From: Weissella bombi
GTDB lineage: Bacteria; Bacillota; Bacilli; Lactobacillales; Lactobacillaceae
Reading direction: 5' to 3'
Length of the DNA stretch: 64,000 nt
Assembly (NCBI RefSeq): GCF_900094835.1
Contig: NZ_FMAO01000006.1
Coordinates: 46,874-110,873 of the forward strand
The position numbers were made by a program, and so were the translations under genes. The stretch's first letter is position 1, and every line of letters starts with the position of its first letter. This document shows positions 8,404 through 18,168 of the stretch, one piece after another. The notes beneath the pieces are model-generated. The model did no database searches, was not told where the DNA came from, and worked only from the letters and a program-made list of their open reading frames with translations.

Positions 8404-9546
8404 ATGAAAGTATTAGTCATACGTTTAACAGCTTCACATGTTTACGCTAATCGTGTAAATCTAGGGCGTTGGTTGGATTGGACTGATAACCAGTTAAACC
8501 AAAATCTATTACGTCAACTTCACAGTTTAGTAATAGGTGGCACTTTGAAAATTATTGATGAAGGATTTAGTAATCAGGATAAAATAAAGTGGTATTTACT
8601 AACACAGGTTTGGCTATATGAGTGGTCGAAAAATTGGTATGTTAAACTGCAGATGATTGGTAATAAAGAGTGGTTAGATGTTAATCGTCAATCGGAATGG
8701 TGTGAACGAACAAGTTATGTGGGTGAATTACAAGTACCAGTAGCAGTGAAACGAATATTGATTGCGCATCAATTGCTAGACGAGCAAAAATCATTTTTGT
8801 GGACAAATGTAGAAGAATATCATTTAGGATGCCGCGTACGGATATGTATTTTGTCAACCAAAATACAACTTATGATAATTGAATTACGTGATGTTGAAGC
8901 TAAGCAATGGTTGGGCTATCGTTTAATGTTAACGACGATAGACAAGTTACAATTGAAAGTAATTGTTACCGATAATGCTAATTTGATAAGTAACGGTCAA
9001 AAAAAGGTATTAAATCATCATATAGAATATAAAGCATATGATAAACTATGTTTAGAAACCCAAAATTTTAAACTATTATTCCAACAACAAAAACAAAAAT
9101 GGACTTATTTCTGGCGAATGTTTAATTTAACATGGGAGACAGATTATCGTTGGCGTATGATTTATCGACGATTAATGTATCAAGCGTATTTAACGCAATC
9201 TATTACCGCAATTCAAGAGATGCTTTGGTCAGAACCATTCCCTGTAACTGGTGATTTTGGCTGTTTGAAGTGGCAGTGTGATTGGCAACCAGTTTTAACG
9301 GGATTATTAACTTGGCTAATTGGCGGCAAAATTATTGATTATTGTTTAATTATTACGGCACAACCACAATTACCACTTGTTGGACAACGAAATTTTACGA
9401 TTAATGAACCAAACCGTTCTGTAAAAATTCGCTTAACGAACGATGGTATGGCGGTACAACCGAGTAAAACGTTAAAGGTGATTTGTCAGGGAAAAGTCAT
9501 TAGTTGTCGACGTCAATGTTGGACAATTGTTTGGCAAAATTATTAA
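8404..9546 (+). CDS. Trp-rich protein of unknown function, 380 residues
   Basis: I do not recognise a family with confidence. The protein contains about 20 tryptophans, many in pairs spaced three or four apart (KWTYFWRMFNLTWETDYRW, CLKWQCDWQPV, CWTIVWQNY), plus several Cys. There is no signal peptide and no clear membrane helix. The central part (about 135-200) looks beta-rich, the part around 235-320 helical; the WxxxFW...W plus aromatic pattern faintly resembles sugar-binding alpha/alpha-barrel enzymes, but I see no catalytic motif, so that is only a guess. It is monocistronic, between a terminator and the phosphate-transport promoter region, with its own ribosome site. The uninterrupted 380-codon frame with a normal start argues that it is a real gene. 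Confidence 0.75.
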   Translation: MKVLVIRLTASHVYANRVNLGRWLDWTDNQLNQNLLRQLHSLVIGGTLKIIDEGFSNQDKIKWYLLTQVWLYEWSKNWYVKLQMIGNKEWLDVNRQSEWCERTSYVGELQVPVAVKRILIAHQLLDEQKSFLWTNVEEYHLGCRVRICILSTKIQLMIIELRDVEAKQWLGYRLMLTTIDKLQLKVIVTDNANLISNGQKKVLNHHIEYKAYDKLCLETQNFKLLFQQQKQKWTYFWRMFNLTWETDYRWRMIYRRLMYQAYLTQSITAIQEMLWSEPFPVTGDFGCLKWQCDWQPVLTGLLTWLIGGKIIDYCLIITAQPQLPLVGQRNFTINEPNRSVKIRLTNDGMAVQPSKTLKVICQGKVISCRRQCWTIVWQNY

Positions 9547-9559
9547 TGTAAAGAAAAAA

Positions 9560-9602
9560 TTTACACAAAACAGGTTTCACATTTACAAATATTAGTCATA
9601 AT
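9560..9602 (+). promoter_or_regulatory. Possible PhoP-type boxes and promoter of the pst operon
   Basis: TTTACA occurs at 9560-9565 and again at 9582-9587, exactly 22 bases (two 11-base steps) apart, with TTCACA at 9576-9581 next to the second. This resembles the TT(A/T)ACA direct repeats bound by PhoP in Firmicutes. CATAAT at 9597-9602 could be the -10. No phoP/phoR pair is in the window, so regulation is inferred only from the repeats and the gene content. Confidence 0.4.
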
Positions 9603-9644
9603 AAAACAATAGTAATTGAAAAGAAGTTTAGGAGGCGTTCACGA

Positions 9645-10517
9645 ATGAAACGCAATTGGTTAATAAGCGCAGTAATTATTATTATTGCTGGCGGCCTGTT
9701 AACGTTTGGGTACACAACGCGACAGAAAAACAGTGATGTTAACATCACTGCGGTTGGGTCGACGGCGTTGCAACCACTTGTTGAAGCAGCTGGAGAAGAG
9801 TTTGCTAATAACAATTTGGGTGTTCATGTCAACGTTCAAGGTGGTGGAACTGGAACAGGTTTAGCACAAGTACAAACGGGCGCAGTTGATTTAGGTAATT
9901 CAGATATGTTTGCTGGTGAAAAAGACGGCATCAATCCTAAAAAATTAGTTGATCATCGTGTGAGTGTTGTTGGTATTGCACCAATGATTAATAAACAAGC
10001 TAATGTCAAACAGTTAACACAAAAACAATTAATCGATATCTTTACGAAAAAGATTACTAATTGGCGCGAAGTTGGTGGTACTGACATGCCGATTGTTCTA
10101 GTTAACCGTGCTGCCGGTTCAGGAACTCGTGCAACCTTTGAAAAATGGGGCTTGCAGGGTGCAAAGTCTGCGTCAGCACAAGAACAAGATTCTTCGGGGA
10201 TGGTTCGTTCGATCGTTAGCAGCACACCAGGCGCAATATCATATGCATCATTTGCTTATTTAGATGATTCAGTGGTAGCACCAACACTTGATGGTGTTGC
10301 AGCAACTAACAAGAACGTTATTAATGGTGACTGGCCAATTTGGTCGTATGAACATATTTATACGAATGGTCAACCAACAGGTAAAGTAAAAGAATTCTTA
10401 TCATACATTGATTCAAAACGTATTCAGCAAACTTTGGTTCCGCAATTAGGATATATATCAATTCATGATATGCAGGTTGAACGTAATGAAGCAGGTAAGT
10501 TAAGCAAAGTAAACTAA
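9645..10517 (+). CDS. pstS: Phosphate ABC transporter substrate-binding protein PstS
   Basis: 290 residues. Binds inorganic phosphate outside the membrane and delivers it to PstCA. Family signatures are GSTALQPLVEAAG, the glycine-rich NVQGGGTGTGLAQVQTG, DLGNSDMF, the phosphate-binding NRAAGSGTRATFEKW and PGAISYASFAYL. The N-terminus MKRN plus a hydrophobic stretch to about residue 22 can export it, but there is no lipobox Cys, unlike most Gram-positive PstS lipoproteins; the hydrophobic segment probably stays as an anchor. AGGAGG precedes ATG 9645. First gene of the pst operon. Confidence 0.95.
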   Translation: MKRNWLISAVIIIIAGGLLTFGYTTRQKNSDVNITAVGSTALQPLVEAAGEEFANNNLGVHVNVQGGGTGTGLAQVQTGAVDLGNSDMFAGEKDGINPKKLVDHRVSVVGIAPMINKQANVKQLTQKQLIDIFTKKITNWREVGGTDMPIVLVNRAAGSGTRATFEKWGLQGAKSASAQEQDSSGMVRSIVSSTPGAISYASFAYLDDSVVAPTLDGVAATNKNVINGDWPIWSYEHIYTNGQPTGKVKEFLSYIDSKRIQQTLVPQLGYISIHDMQVERNEAGKLSKVN

Positions 10518-10528
10518 GGAGTTAGGCC

Positions 10529-11446
10529 ATGGATTTAATTCGAGAATCATTATTAAAAAAATCAAAGGCAAGCAAAAAAGATCAATTTGGCCGTGTGCTT
10601 ACTTTTTCAGCACTATTGTTGATCGTTATTGTTGTTGTTTCGATTTTCTGGTTTGTTGCTTCAAAAGGGCTTGCTACATTCTTTAGTAACAAAGTAAACC
10701 TTTGGGATTTTCTGTCAGGTAAAAATTGGGCACCTGGTCAAACAGATGCACATGGTAAACCACTAACGGGTGCACTACCAATGATTACAGGATCATTTTT
10801 GGTGACATTCTTGGCAGCTTTGATTGCAACGCCGTTTGCAATAGGAACAGCTGTTTTTATGACTGAGATTTCACCAAAACGTGGTGCTAAAATATTAGGA
10901 CCAGTTACAGAATTATTGGTTGGAATTCCATCTGTTGTTTACGGATTTATTGGTTTGTCTGTTATTGTTCCGACGTTGCGTTTTCTATTTGGTGGCTCAG
11001 GATTTGGTATTTTAGCCGGAGCAATGGTGCTATTCGTTATGATTTTGCCAACGGTTACATCAATGACGGTTGATACCTTAAAATCAGTACCACGTCATTA
11101 TCGTGAATCAGCGTTAGCATTAGGAGCTACACGTTGGCAGACAATTTACAAGGTAATCTTGCGTTCTGCAACACCAGGAATTTTAACGGCCGTTGTTTTT
11201 GGAATGGCTCGTGCCTTTGGTGAGGCTTTGGCTGTACAAATGGTAATTGGTAATGCATCGTTGATGCCGAAAGACTTAACGTCACCTGCTTCAACGTTGA
11301 CATCAATTTTGACACAAGGTATTGGAAATACTGTTATGGGATCATTAGAAAACAACGTTCTTTGGAGCTTAGCTTTGATTTTGTTGTTGATGTCACTTGT
11401 CTTTAATATCATCATTAGAGCAATTGCAAAGAAGGGAGCGATTTAA
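10529..11446 (+). CDS. pstC: Phosphate ABC transporter permease PstC
   Basis: 305-residue inner permease subunit of the phosphate importer. About six membrane helices, beginning near residues 25-50. The cytoplasmic coupling loop carries the EAA-type motif around ESALALGATRWQTIYKVIL, and the segments LLVGIPSVVYGFIGL and VFGMARAFGEALAVQMV are typical of PstC. AAGGAG precedes ATG 10529, 11 bases after pstS. It works as a heterodimer with PstA, whose start follows at once. Confidence 0.95.
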   Translation: MDLIRESLLKKSKASKKDQFGRVLTFSALLLIVIVVVSIFWFVASKGLATFFSNKVNLWDFLSGKNWAPGQTDAHGKPLTGALPMITGSFLVTFLAALIATPFAIGTAVFMTEISPKRGAKILGPVTELLVGIPSVVYGFIGLSVIVPTLRFLFGGSGFGILAGAMVLFVMILPTVTSMTVDTLKSVPRHYRESALALGATRWQTIYKVILRSATPGILTAVVFGMARAFGEALAVQMVIGNASLMPKDLTSPASTLTSILTQGIGNTVMGSLENNVLWSLALILLLMSLVFNIIIRAIAKKGAI

Positions 11447-11447
11447 A

Positions 11448-12341
11448 ATGTTAAACCCAAAACAAAGTGATAAGTTAGCAAGTATTATGTTATATTCCAT
11501 TGCTGGTTTTGTAATATTAGTACTGGCTGCTTTAGTGGGATATATTTTAGTTCAAGGTGTACCACACTTGTCATGGCACTTTTTAACATCGCCTTCATCA
11601 GCATTTACGGCAGGCGGTGGAATCGGTGTTCAATTATTTAACTCCTTTTATCTATTGATTATTACTATGATTATTTCGTTTCCGATTGCATTGGGAGCAG
11701 GAATTTATCTACATGAGTATGCTAATCAAAAGAACCAATTTATTCGTTTAACACGTACGGCAATTGAAATTTTGTCATCATTACCGTCAGTTGTTGTTGG
11801 ATTGTTTGGTTTCTTGTTATTTGTTGTTCAGTTTAAATTAGGCTTTTCAATCCTATCAGGAGCGATTGCTCTAACTTTCTTTAACCTACCATTGTTGACA
11901 CGTTCTGTTGAAGATTCATTACGTAGTATTCCGGATTTACAACGTGAAGCAGGGGCTGCTTTAGGATTGTCACGTTGGGAAACAGTTGGTCATATTATTT
12001 TACCAGCTGCTGTTCCTTCAATCGTAACGGGGGTTGTGTTGTCAGCGGGACGTGTGTTTGGTGAAGCGGCCGCTTTGATTTATACAGCTGGTCAATCAGC
12101 ACCAGCATTAGATTTTGGTGATTGGAACCCATTTAATACAGCTAGTCCATTAAATATTATGCGTCCAGCCGAGACATTGGCTGTGCATATTTGGAAGGTT
12201 AATTCAGAAGGAATCATGCCCGATGCCGCTGCTGTTTCTGCAGGAGCTTCGGCAGTCTTAATTATCGCTGTTTTGTTGTTTAATTTCTTAGCACGCTTTT
12301 TGAGTAGCGTTTTGTATAAGCATCTAACGGCAACAAAATAG
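11448..12341 (+). CDS. pstA: Phosphate ABC transporter permease PstA
   Basis: 297-residue partner permease. Six predicted helices; EILSSLPSVVVGLFGFLLF and the coupling motif REAGAALGLSRWETVGHIIL are characteristic, followed by GRVFGEAAALIYTAG. The frame is open further upstream, overlapping pstC, but AAGGGAG just before ATG 11448 sets the start there, with the pstC stop only two bases earlier. PstA and PstC form the channel energised by PstB. Confidence 0.95.
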   Translation: MLNPKQSDKLASIMLYSIAGFVILVLAALVGYILVQGVPHLSWHFLTSPSSAFTAGGGIGVQLFNSFYLLIITMIISFPIALGAGIYLHEYANQKNQFIRLTRTAIEILSSLPSVVVGLFGFLLFVVQFKLGFSILSGAIALTFFNLPLLTRSVEDSLRSIPDLQREAGAALGLSRWETVGHIILPAAVPSIVTGVVLSAGRVFGEAAALIYTAGQSAPALDFGDWNPFNTASPLNIMRPAETLAVHIWKVNSEGIMPDAAAVSAGASAVLIIAVLLFNFLARFLSSVLYKHLTATK

Positions 12342-12358
12342 AAAAGAGGAGGGTCGTG

Positions 12359-13189
12359 ATGACGGCTAATTTACAAGGGTCTTTAAATTTAACGGGTTCA
12401 CAACCTGATCGTCATATTTATCAAATGGATAATGACAAGCATGAAATTGCATTGTATACCAAAGATTTACAAGTATCGTATGGTAATAATGTGGCTTTAA
12501 AGAATGCGGATTTATCATTTGAACGATTTAAAATAACATCATTAATTGGCGCATCGGGATCTGGTAAATCAACATTTTTACGTTCTTTGAATCGTATGAA
12601 TGATGACGTAGCAACTGTCGACGGCCAGATTATGTATCGTGGTTTGGATATTAATTCGCATGATATTGATGTTTATGAAATGCGTAAACATATTGGGATG
12701 GTGTTTCAACGACCTAATCCATTTGCAAAGTCAATTAGTGATAATATAACGTTTGCGCTAAAACAACATGGTTTGCACGATAAGGCCAAATTAGCTGAAA
12801 TTGTGGAAACTTCATTGAAACAAGCGGCTTTATGGGATGAGGTTAAAGATGATTTGAAAAAATCAGCCTTGTCACTATCAGGTGGTCAGCAACAACGTTT
12901 GGTTATTGCGCGTGCTATTGCTATGAAGCCGGATATTTTACTATTGGATGAGCCAGCTTCAGCATTGGATCCAATTTCATCCGCTAAGATTGAAGATACG
13001 TTGATGGAACTGAAGAAGCATTACACAATTATTATTGTTACGCATAACATGCAACAAGCAAGTCGTATTTCAGATTATACAGCCTTTTTCCATACGGGAG
13101 AGGTAGTCGAGTACGACTTGACAAGAAAGATATTCACGCGACCAAAGGTGCAATTAACGATTGATTATGTAAACGGAAACTTTGGTTAG
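12359..13189 (+). CDS. pstB1: Phosphate ABC transporter ATPase PstB, copy 1
   Basis: 276-residue ATPase. Walker A is GASGSGKST, the Q-loop [14 protein letters not shown], the ABC signature [14 protein letters not shown], Walker [14 protein letters not shown] and the switch His is in IIVTHNM. PstB-typical words are SLNRMND and [11 protein letters not shown] 30-residue N-terminal extension before the ATPase core is longer than in copy 2. ATG 12359 is preferred to GTG 12356 because GAGGAGGG at 12346-12353 is better spaced. The second copy follows 13 bases later; having two PstB ATPases in tandem is usual in lactic acid bacteria. Confidence 0.94.
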   Translation: MTANLQGSLNLTGSQPDRHIYQMDNDKHEIALYTKDLQVSYGNNVALKNADLSFERFKITSLIGASGSGKSTFLRSLNRMNDDVATVDGQIMYRGLDINSHDIDVYEMRKHIGMVFQRPNPFAKSISDNITFALKQHGLHDKAKLAEIVETSLKQAALWDEVKDDLKKSALSLSGGQQQRLVIARAIAMKPDILLLDEPASALDPISSAKIEDTLMELKKHYTIIIVTHNMQQASRISDYTAFFHTGEVVEYDLTRKIFTRPKVQLTIDYVNGNFG

Positions 13190-13202
13190 AGGGGATCAAC
13201 AG

Positions 13203-13961
13203 ATGACAGAAAAAATTTTAGTTACTGAAAATGTTCATCTTTACTATGGTAAAAAGGAAGCCCTCCATGGTATTGATCTTTCATTTAACAAAAATGATAT
13301 TACGGCTTTAATTGGGCCTTCAGGTTCGGGAAAGTCGACATATTTACGGGCATTAAATCGAATGCATGATTTAGCAGATAATGTCACGGTCAATGGAACC
13401 TTTATGTTCAATGGTCAAGATATTTATGCACCAAATACTGATACAGTTAATTTACGACAAAAAATCGGGATGGTGTTTCAACAACCTAATCCGTTTCCAT
13501 TTTCAATTTATGATAATGTTGCTTTCGGATTGCGAACGGCCGGAAATAAAGATAAAGGCTTTTTGGATGAAACGGTTGAAAAATCATTGAAGCAAGCAGC
13601 CATTTGGGATGAAGTAAAAGATACATTGCATAAATCTGCTTTGTCATTGTCAGGTGGTCAGCAGCAACGTGTTTCAATTGCACGTGCCTTGGCAACTAGC
13701 CCTGAAATTTTATTGTTAGATGAGCCAACTGCGGCCCTAGACCCAATGTCAGCAAGTAAGGTAGAAGATACGATGATGCAGTTACGAAATCAGTTAACGA
13801 TGATTATCGTGACCCACTCAATGGCTCAGGCGTCACGTATTTCAGATAAAACGGCATTCTTTATGGATGGCGATTTGGTCGAATTTGATAATACGAAAAA
13901 AATCTTTTTGGATCCAGCAAAACAAGAAACACAAGATTATATCTCTGGACGTTTTGGTTAA
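13203..13961 (+). CDS. pstB2: Phosphate ABC transporter ATPase PstB, copy 2
   Basis: 252-residue paralogue of the preceding ATPase, with Walker [11 protein letters not shown]-loop [14 protein letters not shown], signature [14 protein letters not shown], Walker [14 protein letters not shown] and switch His in IIVTHSM. All catalytic residues are intact in both copies, so both should be active, as homodimers or a heterodimer. GAGGGGAT ahead of ATG 13203 fixes the start; an earlier in-frame start would overlap pstB1. Confidence 0.94.
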   Translation: MTEKILVTENVHLYYGKKEALHGIDLSFNKNDITALIGPSGSGKSTYLRALNRMHDLADNVTVNGTFMFNGQDIYAPNTDTVNLRQKIGMVFQQPNPFPFSIYDNVAFGLRTAGNKDKGFLDETVEKSLKQAAIWDEVKDTLHKSALSLSGGQQQRVSIARALATSPEILLLDEPTAALDPMSASKVEDTMMQLRNQLTMIIVTHSMAQASRISDKTAFFMDGDLVEFDNTKKIFLDPAKQETQDYISGRFG

Positions 13962-14008
13962 ATTGATATTTAGGGTATGATAAAGAAAAACGGAAAGGAA
14001 ATATTGAA

Positions 14009-14683
14009 ATGCGACAATATTTTGATGATGAGCTAGCAGATTTGGATACATCTTTTAAAGAGATGGGGTTATTAGTATCAGAAACGTTGGATGAATCAGT
14101 GCAGGCATTTTTAGATCATAATCGTACTCTTGCTCAAGAGATTATTGATCGTGATAGCGCTATTAATCAACGTGAAATTGCAATCGAAAAGAAATCTTTT
14201 GAGATGATTGCATTGTACCAACCTGTGACAACTGATTTACGTGAAATTATGACAGTTTTAAAAGCAGTTTCTGTATTAGAGCGAATTGGTGATAATGCTC
14301 GTAATATTGCAATTTCAACTATTCACGTTAAAGGAAGTAAGCGTGTCGCTGCAATTGAAAAAACAATCGGCGAGACTGGTTCGAATGTTGCTAAGATGGT
14401 TTCACAAGTTTTGGATTACTATGTTAACGATGATGCCGTTGCTGCTGAAACAATTTCAGAAGTGGCTGCAAGTATTTCAGAAGTAACTCGTGATATCCGT
14501 GAAATGTCTATTGAAGCCATGGAAGCTGATCCAGAACAAGTTCCGGCAGCTACAGATTACTTAGTAGTTGCGGGTTATCTAAAACGTACCTCTGATTACG
14601 TGACGGATATTGCAGAATGGATTATTTATAAGCGAACGGGTAAAATTGTTGAATTAAATCCGGGAACGTCTTCATTCATTTAA
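14009..14683 (+). CDS. phoU: Phosphate transport regulator PhoU
   Basis: 224 residues, the normal PhoU length: two tandem three-helix bundles. Each repeat has the acidic metal-binding pattern; the first reads VTTDLREIMTVLKAVSVLERIGDNARNIA and the second DYLVVAGYLKRTSDYVTDIAEW. PhoU restrains phosphate uptake through PstSCAB and, where present, signals phosphate sufficiency to PhoR. It closes the operon, 47 bases after pstB2, and is followed by a strong terminator. Confidence 0.94.
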   Translation: MRQYFDDELADLDTSFKEMGLLVSETLDESVQAFLDHNRTLAQEIIDRDSAINQREIAIEKKSFEMIALYQPVTTDLREIMTVLKAVSVLERIGDNARNIAISTIHVKGSKRVAAIEKTIGETGSNVAKMVSQVLDYYVNDDAVAAETISEVAASISEVTRDIREMSIEAMEADPEQVPAATDYLVVAGYLKRTSDYVTDIAEWIIYKRTGKIVELNPGTSSFI

Positions 14684-14694
14684 AAACTTAATTG

Positions 14695-14730
14695 AACAGT
14701 GAATCCTTAATGAGGGTTCGCTGTTTTTTA
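14695..14730 (+). terminator. Terminator of the pst-phoU operon
   Basis: Twelve-pair stem: AACAGTGAATCC at 14695-14706 with GGGTTCGCTGTT at 14714-14725 (two or three G-U pairs), then a T run to 14729. Confidence 0.9.
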
Positions 14731-14778
14731 TTATTTCAGTTAAAATAAATAAAAGACTGAGTATGGATGGAGGAAAGT

Positions 14779-15573
14779 ATGCCAACAGTAACGAAAGTAA
14801 CACAACAACGCCGGGCAGGACGTTACAACATTTATTTAGACGATGAATATGCGTTTGCTGTTGATGAAAAAGTGTTGATTACGTATAACCTATTTAAAGG
14901 GACCGAGCTAGATGAAACTGAAATTGAGACAATTAAGGCAGCCGAATTTAGTCAAAAGGCATATACACAAGCGTTAGTGTATGCAACCGGTCAAATGCGT
15001 ACCAGTAAACAAATCAGTCGTAAATTAAAAGAACGGGGCTATGAAACCAGTTTAATTAAAGAAGTTGTAAAGCGTTTGAATGACGATCACGTTATTGATG
15101 ATGAAGCATATGCGCAAACATATGTTGATCAAGCTAAATCGGCAGGAAAATTAGGACCTAGAGGGGTACAGTTTAAGTTACAACAAGCAGGTATTGATCA
15201 ATTCATTATTGAGGATGCGCTAGTTGCATATGAATTAGATGATCAAATAGCCGCTTTAACAACACGGGTTGCTAGCTTGTTAGAAAAAAATGCGCGCTAC
15301 TCAAAATTTATGGCTGAACAAAAAACGCAACAAAAACTGTTACAGCAAGGTTTTGATTTAAATTTAATTAAACAGGCAATTCAGGACTATCGATTAAATG
15401 AGACAACGGATGAAACATTAGAATGGGATAATTTAGATCGCGATGCATCAATTGCTGCTAATCGTTACGCTGATTATAGTGGTTGGGAATTTAAGCAGAA
15501 GGTCAAATCAACATTATATCGTAAGGGGTATGATTTAAATTTAGTTGATAAATGGTTGCGACAACGTGATTAA
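14779..15573 (+). CDS. recX: RecA regulator RecX
   Basis: 264-residue, all-helical three-tandem-repeat protein that modulates RecA filaments. The opening [20 protein letters not shown] and the repeat cores ARMTS-like [33 protein letters not shown] and [20 protein letters not shown] match the long Firmicute RecX type. GGAGG at 14769-14773 makes ATG 14779 the start rather than the in-frame ATG 14767. The gene stands alone after the pst terminator and overlaps promoter-like sequence for the next gene at its end. Confidence 0.92.
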   Translation: MPTVTKVTQQRRAGRYNIYLDDEYAFAVDEKVLITYNLFKGTELDETEIETIKAAEFSQKAYTQALVYATGQMRTSKQISRKLKERGYETSLIKEVVKRLNDDHVIDDEAYAQTYVDQAKSAGKLGPRGVQFKLQQAGIDQFIIEDALVAYELDDQIAALTTRVASLLEKNARYSKFMAEQKTQQKLLQQGFDLNLIKQAIQDYRLNETTDETLEWDNLDRDASIAANRYADYSGWEFKQKVKSTLYRKGYDLNLVDKWLRQRD

Positions 15574-15600
15574 GTTTGCAGTGTTTTTTGCCGGTTTGCG

Positions 15601-15609
15601 TGATACAAT
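15601..15609 (+). promoter_or_regulatory. Extended -10 promoter for the Ntdp gene
   Basis: TGATACAAT at 15601-15609 fits the TGnTATAAT extended -10 consensus with one mismatch; no clear -35. It lies 45 bases before ATG 15654. Confidence 0.45.
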
Positions 15610-15653
15610 GTAATAGGAAAAATATTACTGGAAAATACAGAAAGCTCAAGATA

Positions 15654-16208
15654 ATGAAAGATAGTCGACTACCTCGTGAAGGCGACTTTGTGACTATTAA
15701 GAGCTACAAGCATGATGGCAGTTTACATCGAACTTGGCGAGATACAATGGTGCTTAAGACGAGTGAAAATGCAATTATTGGGTTGAACGACCATACGTTA
15801 GTTACTGAAGATGATGGACGACGTTGGGTAACACGTGAACCGGCAATTGTTTATTTTCATCGTAAATATTGGTTCAATATTGTTGCAATGATTAGAGATA
15901 ATGGTGTTTCATATTATTGTAACTTAGCGTCACCATTTGTTTTGGACAAGGAAGCGTTAAAATATGTTGATTACGATTTGGATGTGAAAGTCTTTCCAAA
16001 TGGTGAGAAGCGTTTGTTGGATACAGACGAATACGAATTACATAAAGCGCACTGGCGTTATCCGGCAGATGTTGACTATATTGTGCGTGAACATGTTAAA
16101 ATCCTTGTTGATTGGATTAATAACCAGCAAGGGCCATTTTCCGATGCATATATTGACTTGTGGTACCGACGTTATTTAGAAATAAAGCGGCGGAATAGTC
16201 GACAATAG
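15654..16208 (+). CDS. Nucleoside tri-/diphosphate phosphatase, Ntdp (DUF402) family
   Basis: 185 residues from ATG 15654, closely patterned on Bacillus Yga[27 protein letters not shown]-like [57 protein letters not shown] and [16 protein letters not shown]. Acidic residues of the DYDLD segment coordinate metal in the family, which hydrolyses nucleoside tri- and diphosphates. The frame extends 26 codons upstream with a Cys-rich sequence unlike the family, so the internal ATG is the better start; its ribosome site is weak. Confidence 0.88.
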   Translation: MKDSRLPREGDFVTIKSYKHDGSLHRTWRDTMVLKTSENAIIGLNDHTLVTEDDGRRWVTREPAIVYFHRKYWFNIVAMIRDNGVSYYCNLASPFVLDKEALKYVDYDLDVKVFPNGEKRLLDTDEYELHKAHWRYPADVDYIVREHVKILVDWINNQQGPFSDAYIDLWYRRYLEIKRRNSRQ

Positions 16209-16226
16209 TCGTCATAAAATAAGCAG

Positions 16227-16256
16227 AAAAGATTACTGGATAAGTAATCTTTTTTT
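16227..16256 (+). terminator. Terminator after the Ntdp gene
   Basis: AAGATTACT around 16229-16237 pairs with AGTAATCTT at 16243-16251, loop of five, followed by T run to 16256. Confidence 0.88.
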
Positions 16257-16291
16257 GTTATTAATAACGTTTAAACCGCGGTTTAGGACTA

Positions 16292-16320
16292 TTGAAACAA
16301 TTGATAATATTAGTTATACT
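16292..16320 (+). promoter_or_regulatory. Promoter of prfC
   Basis: TTGAAA at 16292-16297, 17-base spacer, TATACT at 16315-16320. A 14-base perfect palindrome TAAACCGCGGTTTA lies at 16272-16285, six bases upstream of the -35, and is a possible regulator site. Confidence 0.6.
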
Positions 16321-16381
16321 GAATTGTTAAGTTGTTTAAAATGAAATTAAAATAAAAAAGAAAATAAAAGGACGATAAATT

Positions 16382-17953
16382 ATGGCTTCACTAAAAGAAG
16401 AAACGCAAACACGGCGTACATTTGCTATTATTTCTCATCCGGATGCTGGTAAGACGACGATTACAGAGCAACTATTAAAGCTTGGAGGAGTTGTTCGTGA
16501 AGCTGGTACAGTCAAGGGTCGCAAAGGAAATTTTGCAAAATCTGACTGGATGGAAATTGAACAAAAACGTGGTATTTCGGTTACATCATCAGTATTACAA
16601 TTTGATTTTGATGGTAAGCGAATTAATATTTTGGATACCCCAGGACACGAGGATTTCTCGGAAGATACATACCGAACATTGATGGCCGTTGATTCAGTTA
16701 TTATGGTGGTTGATTCTGCAAAGGGTATTGAACCACAAACTAAAAAGTTATTTGAGATTGTTAGTGAGCGCCACATTCCAATTTTTACGTTCTTTAATAA
16801 GCTTGATCGTGATGGTCGTGAACCGTTGGACTTAGTTGACGAATTGGAAAGTACATTAGGTATCAATGCATATCCGATGAACTGGCCAATTGGTTCAGGA
16901 AAGATTTTAGCTGGTTTATTTGATCGTTATCACAATAATGTTGAAGTTTACCGTCCAGCTAGCGAAGCAGAACGCTTTTTGCCACTTAATGAAGCCGGCG
17001 TTGACCTAGTTAACCCTAACCCAATTCAAGAAGATTCATTGTGGGATGAAACTCGAGATGAAATTGAGATGTTACAGGATGCAGGTAATGCATTTGATGA
17101 AGCTGCGGTGATGCGTGGTGAGCTAACACCAGTATTCTTCGGATCAGCCTTGCAGGGATTTGGTATTGAAACATTTTTGCAGACTTATATGCAATTTGCC
17201 CCAGCACCAGCTCCTAAGAAGACGATTTCGGGTGATACAGTAGTACCAACTGATGAGCAATTTAGTGGTTTTGTTTTTAAGATTCAAGCTAATATGAACC
17301 CTAATCATCGTGATCGCATTGCTTTTTTGCGTATTGTTTCAGGTGAATTTGAACGTGGTATGGATGTAACGTTACAACGTACTAAGAAGAAGATTCGTTT
17401 ATCAAATGTAACCCAGTTTATGGCTGATACACGTGAAAATGTTGAAAAAGCTTATCCAGGTGATATTATTGGTATTTATGATACTGGTAACTTCCAAATT
17501 GGAGATACGATTTACGCTGGTAAACATGAAGTAACATTTGAAGAGTTGCCAACATTTACGCCTGAATTATTTATGCGTGTGCATGCTAAGAATGTTTTGA
17601 AGCAAAAGTCGTTCCATAAAGGAGTAACACAGTTAGTACAAGAAGGTACTATTCAGATGTATACTGCTTGGGATTCGGGTGATTATATCATTGGTGCAGT
17701 GGGTGCTTTGCAGTTCGAAGTTTTCCAGTTTAGAATGGAAAACGAGTATAATACTGAAGTAACGCTAGAACCAATGGGTTCAAAAATTGCGCGTTGGATT
17801 GATGCAGAACAACTTGATCCACGAATGGCATCATCACGTAACTTGTTAGTACGTGACCGTCATGAAAATCCAGTATTTTTGTTTGAGAACCAATTTGCTG
17901 AACGCTGGTTTGCTAATAAGTATCCAGATGTAAAATTGGAAGCGAAATTATAA
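16382..17953 (+). CDS. prfC: Peptide chain release factor 3
   Basis: 523-residue translational GTPase that recycles RF1/RF2 from the ribosome after termination. G motifs: SHPDAGKTT (G1), the switch region ending [16 protein letters not shown] (G3), NKLDRD (G4) and IGSGK near 180. The N-terminal [13 protein letters not shown] and the C-terminal [18 protein letters not shown] are RF3-specific and separate it from EF-G. AAAGGACG precedes ATG 16382. It is monocistronic with its own promoter and terminator. Confidence 0.96.
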   Translation: MASLKEETQTRRTFAIISHPDAGKTTITEQLLKLGGVVREAGTVKGRKGNFAKSDWMEIEQKRGISVTSSVLQFDFDGKRINILDTPGHEDFSEDTYRTLMAVDSVIMVVDSAKGIEPQTKKLFEIVSERHIPIFTFFNKLDRDGREPLDLVDELESTLGINAYPMNWPIGSGKILAGLFDRYHNNVEVYRPASEAERFLPLNEAGVDLVNPNPIQEDSLWDETRDEIEMLQDAGNAFDEAAVMRGELTPVFFGSALQGFGIETFLQTYMQFAPAPAPKKTISGDTVVPTDEQFSGFVFKIQANMNPNHRDRIAFLRIVSGEFERGMDVTLQRTKKKIRLSNVTQFMADTRENVEKAYPGDIIGIYDTGNFQIGDTIYAGKHEVTFEELPTFTPELFMRVHAKNVLKQKSFHKGVTQLVQEGTIQMYTAWDSGDYIIGAVGALQFEVFQFRMENEYNTEVTLEPMGSKIARWIDAEQLDPRMASSRNLLVRDRHENPVFLFENQFAERWFANKYPDVKLEAKL

Positions 17954-18005
17954 GGTAAATATTGCTAGTCATTTATTTTGTAGCCCATATTATGAGACTA
18001 GTTAC

Positions 18006-18058
18006 AACGCTTATGGTTATACCGACCAACAAGTCGGTGTAATTGTAAGTGTTTTTTT
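18006..18058 (+). terminator. Terminator after prfC
   Basis: A long hairpin: bases 18006-18026 pair completely with 18033-18053 when G-U pairs are allowed (inner core ACCGAC/GTCGGT, six-base loop), followed by T run to 18058. Confidence 0.88.
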
Positions 18059-18168
18059 ATGGAGAAATTACTCTTAACAGGTTAGTGGAGGAAGTGTATA
18101 ATCGGTGAATTGTAGGCATGATTTGATTATGTTAAAATTAACTAACTATTATAAAGGAGTGTTTTTTG

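Noticed and set aside
16435..16866. 143-codon open frame on the - strand inside prfC
   Set aside because: Antisense shadow of the RF3 GTPase domain; Ser/Pro-rich, no start signal.
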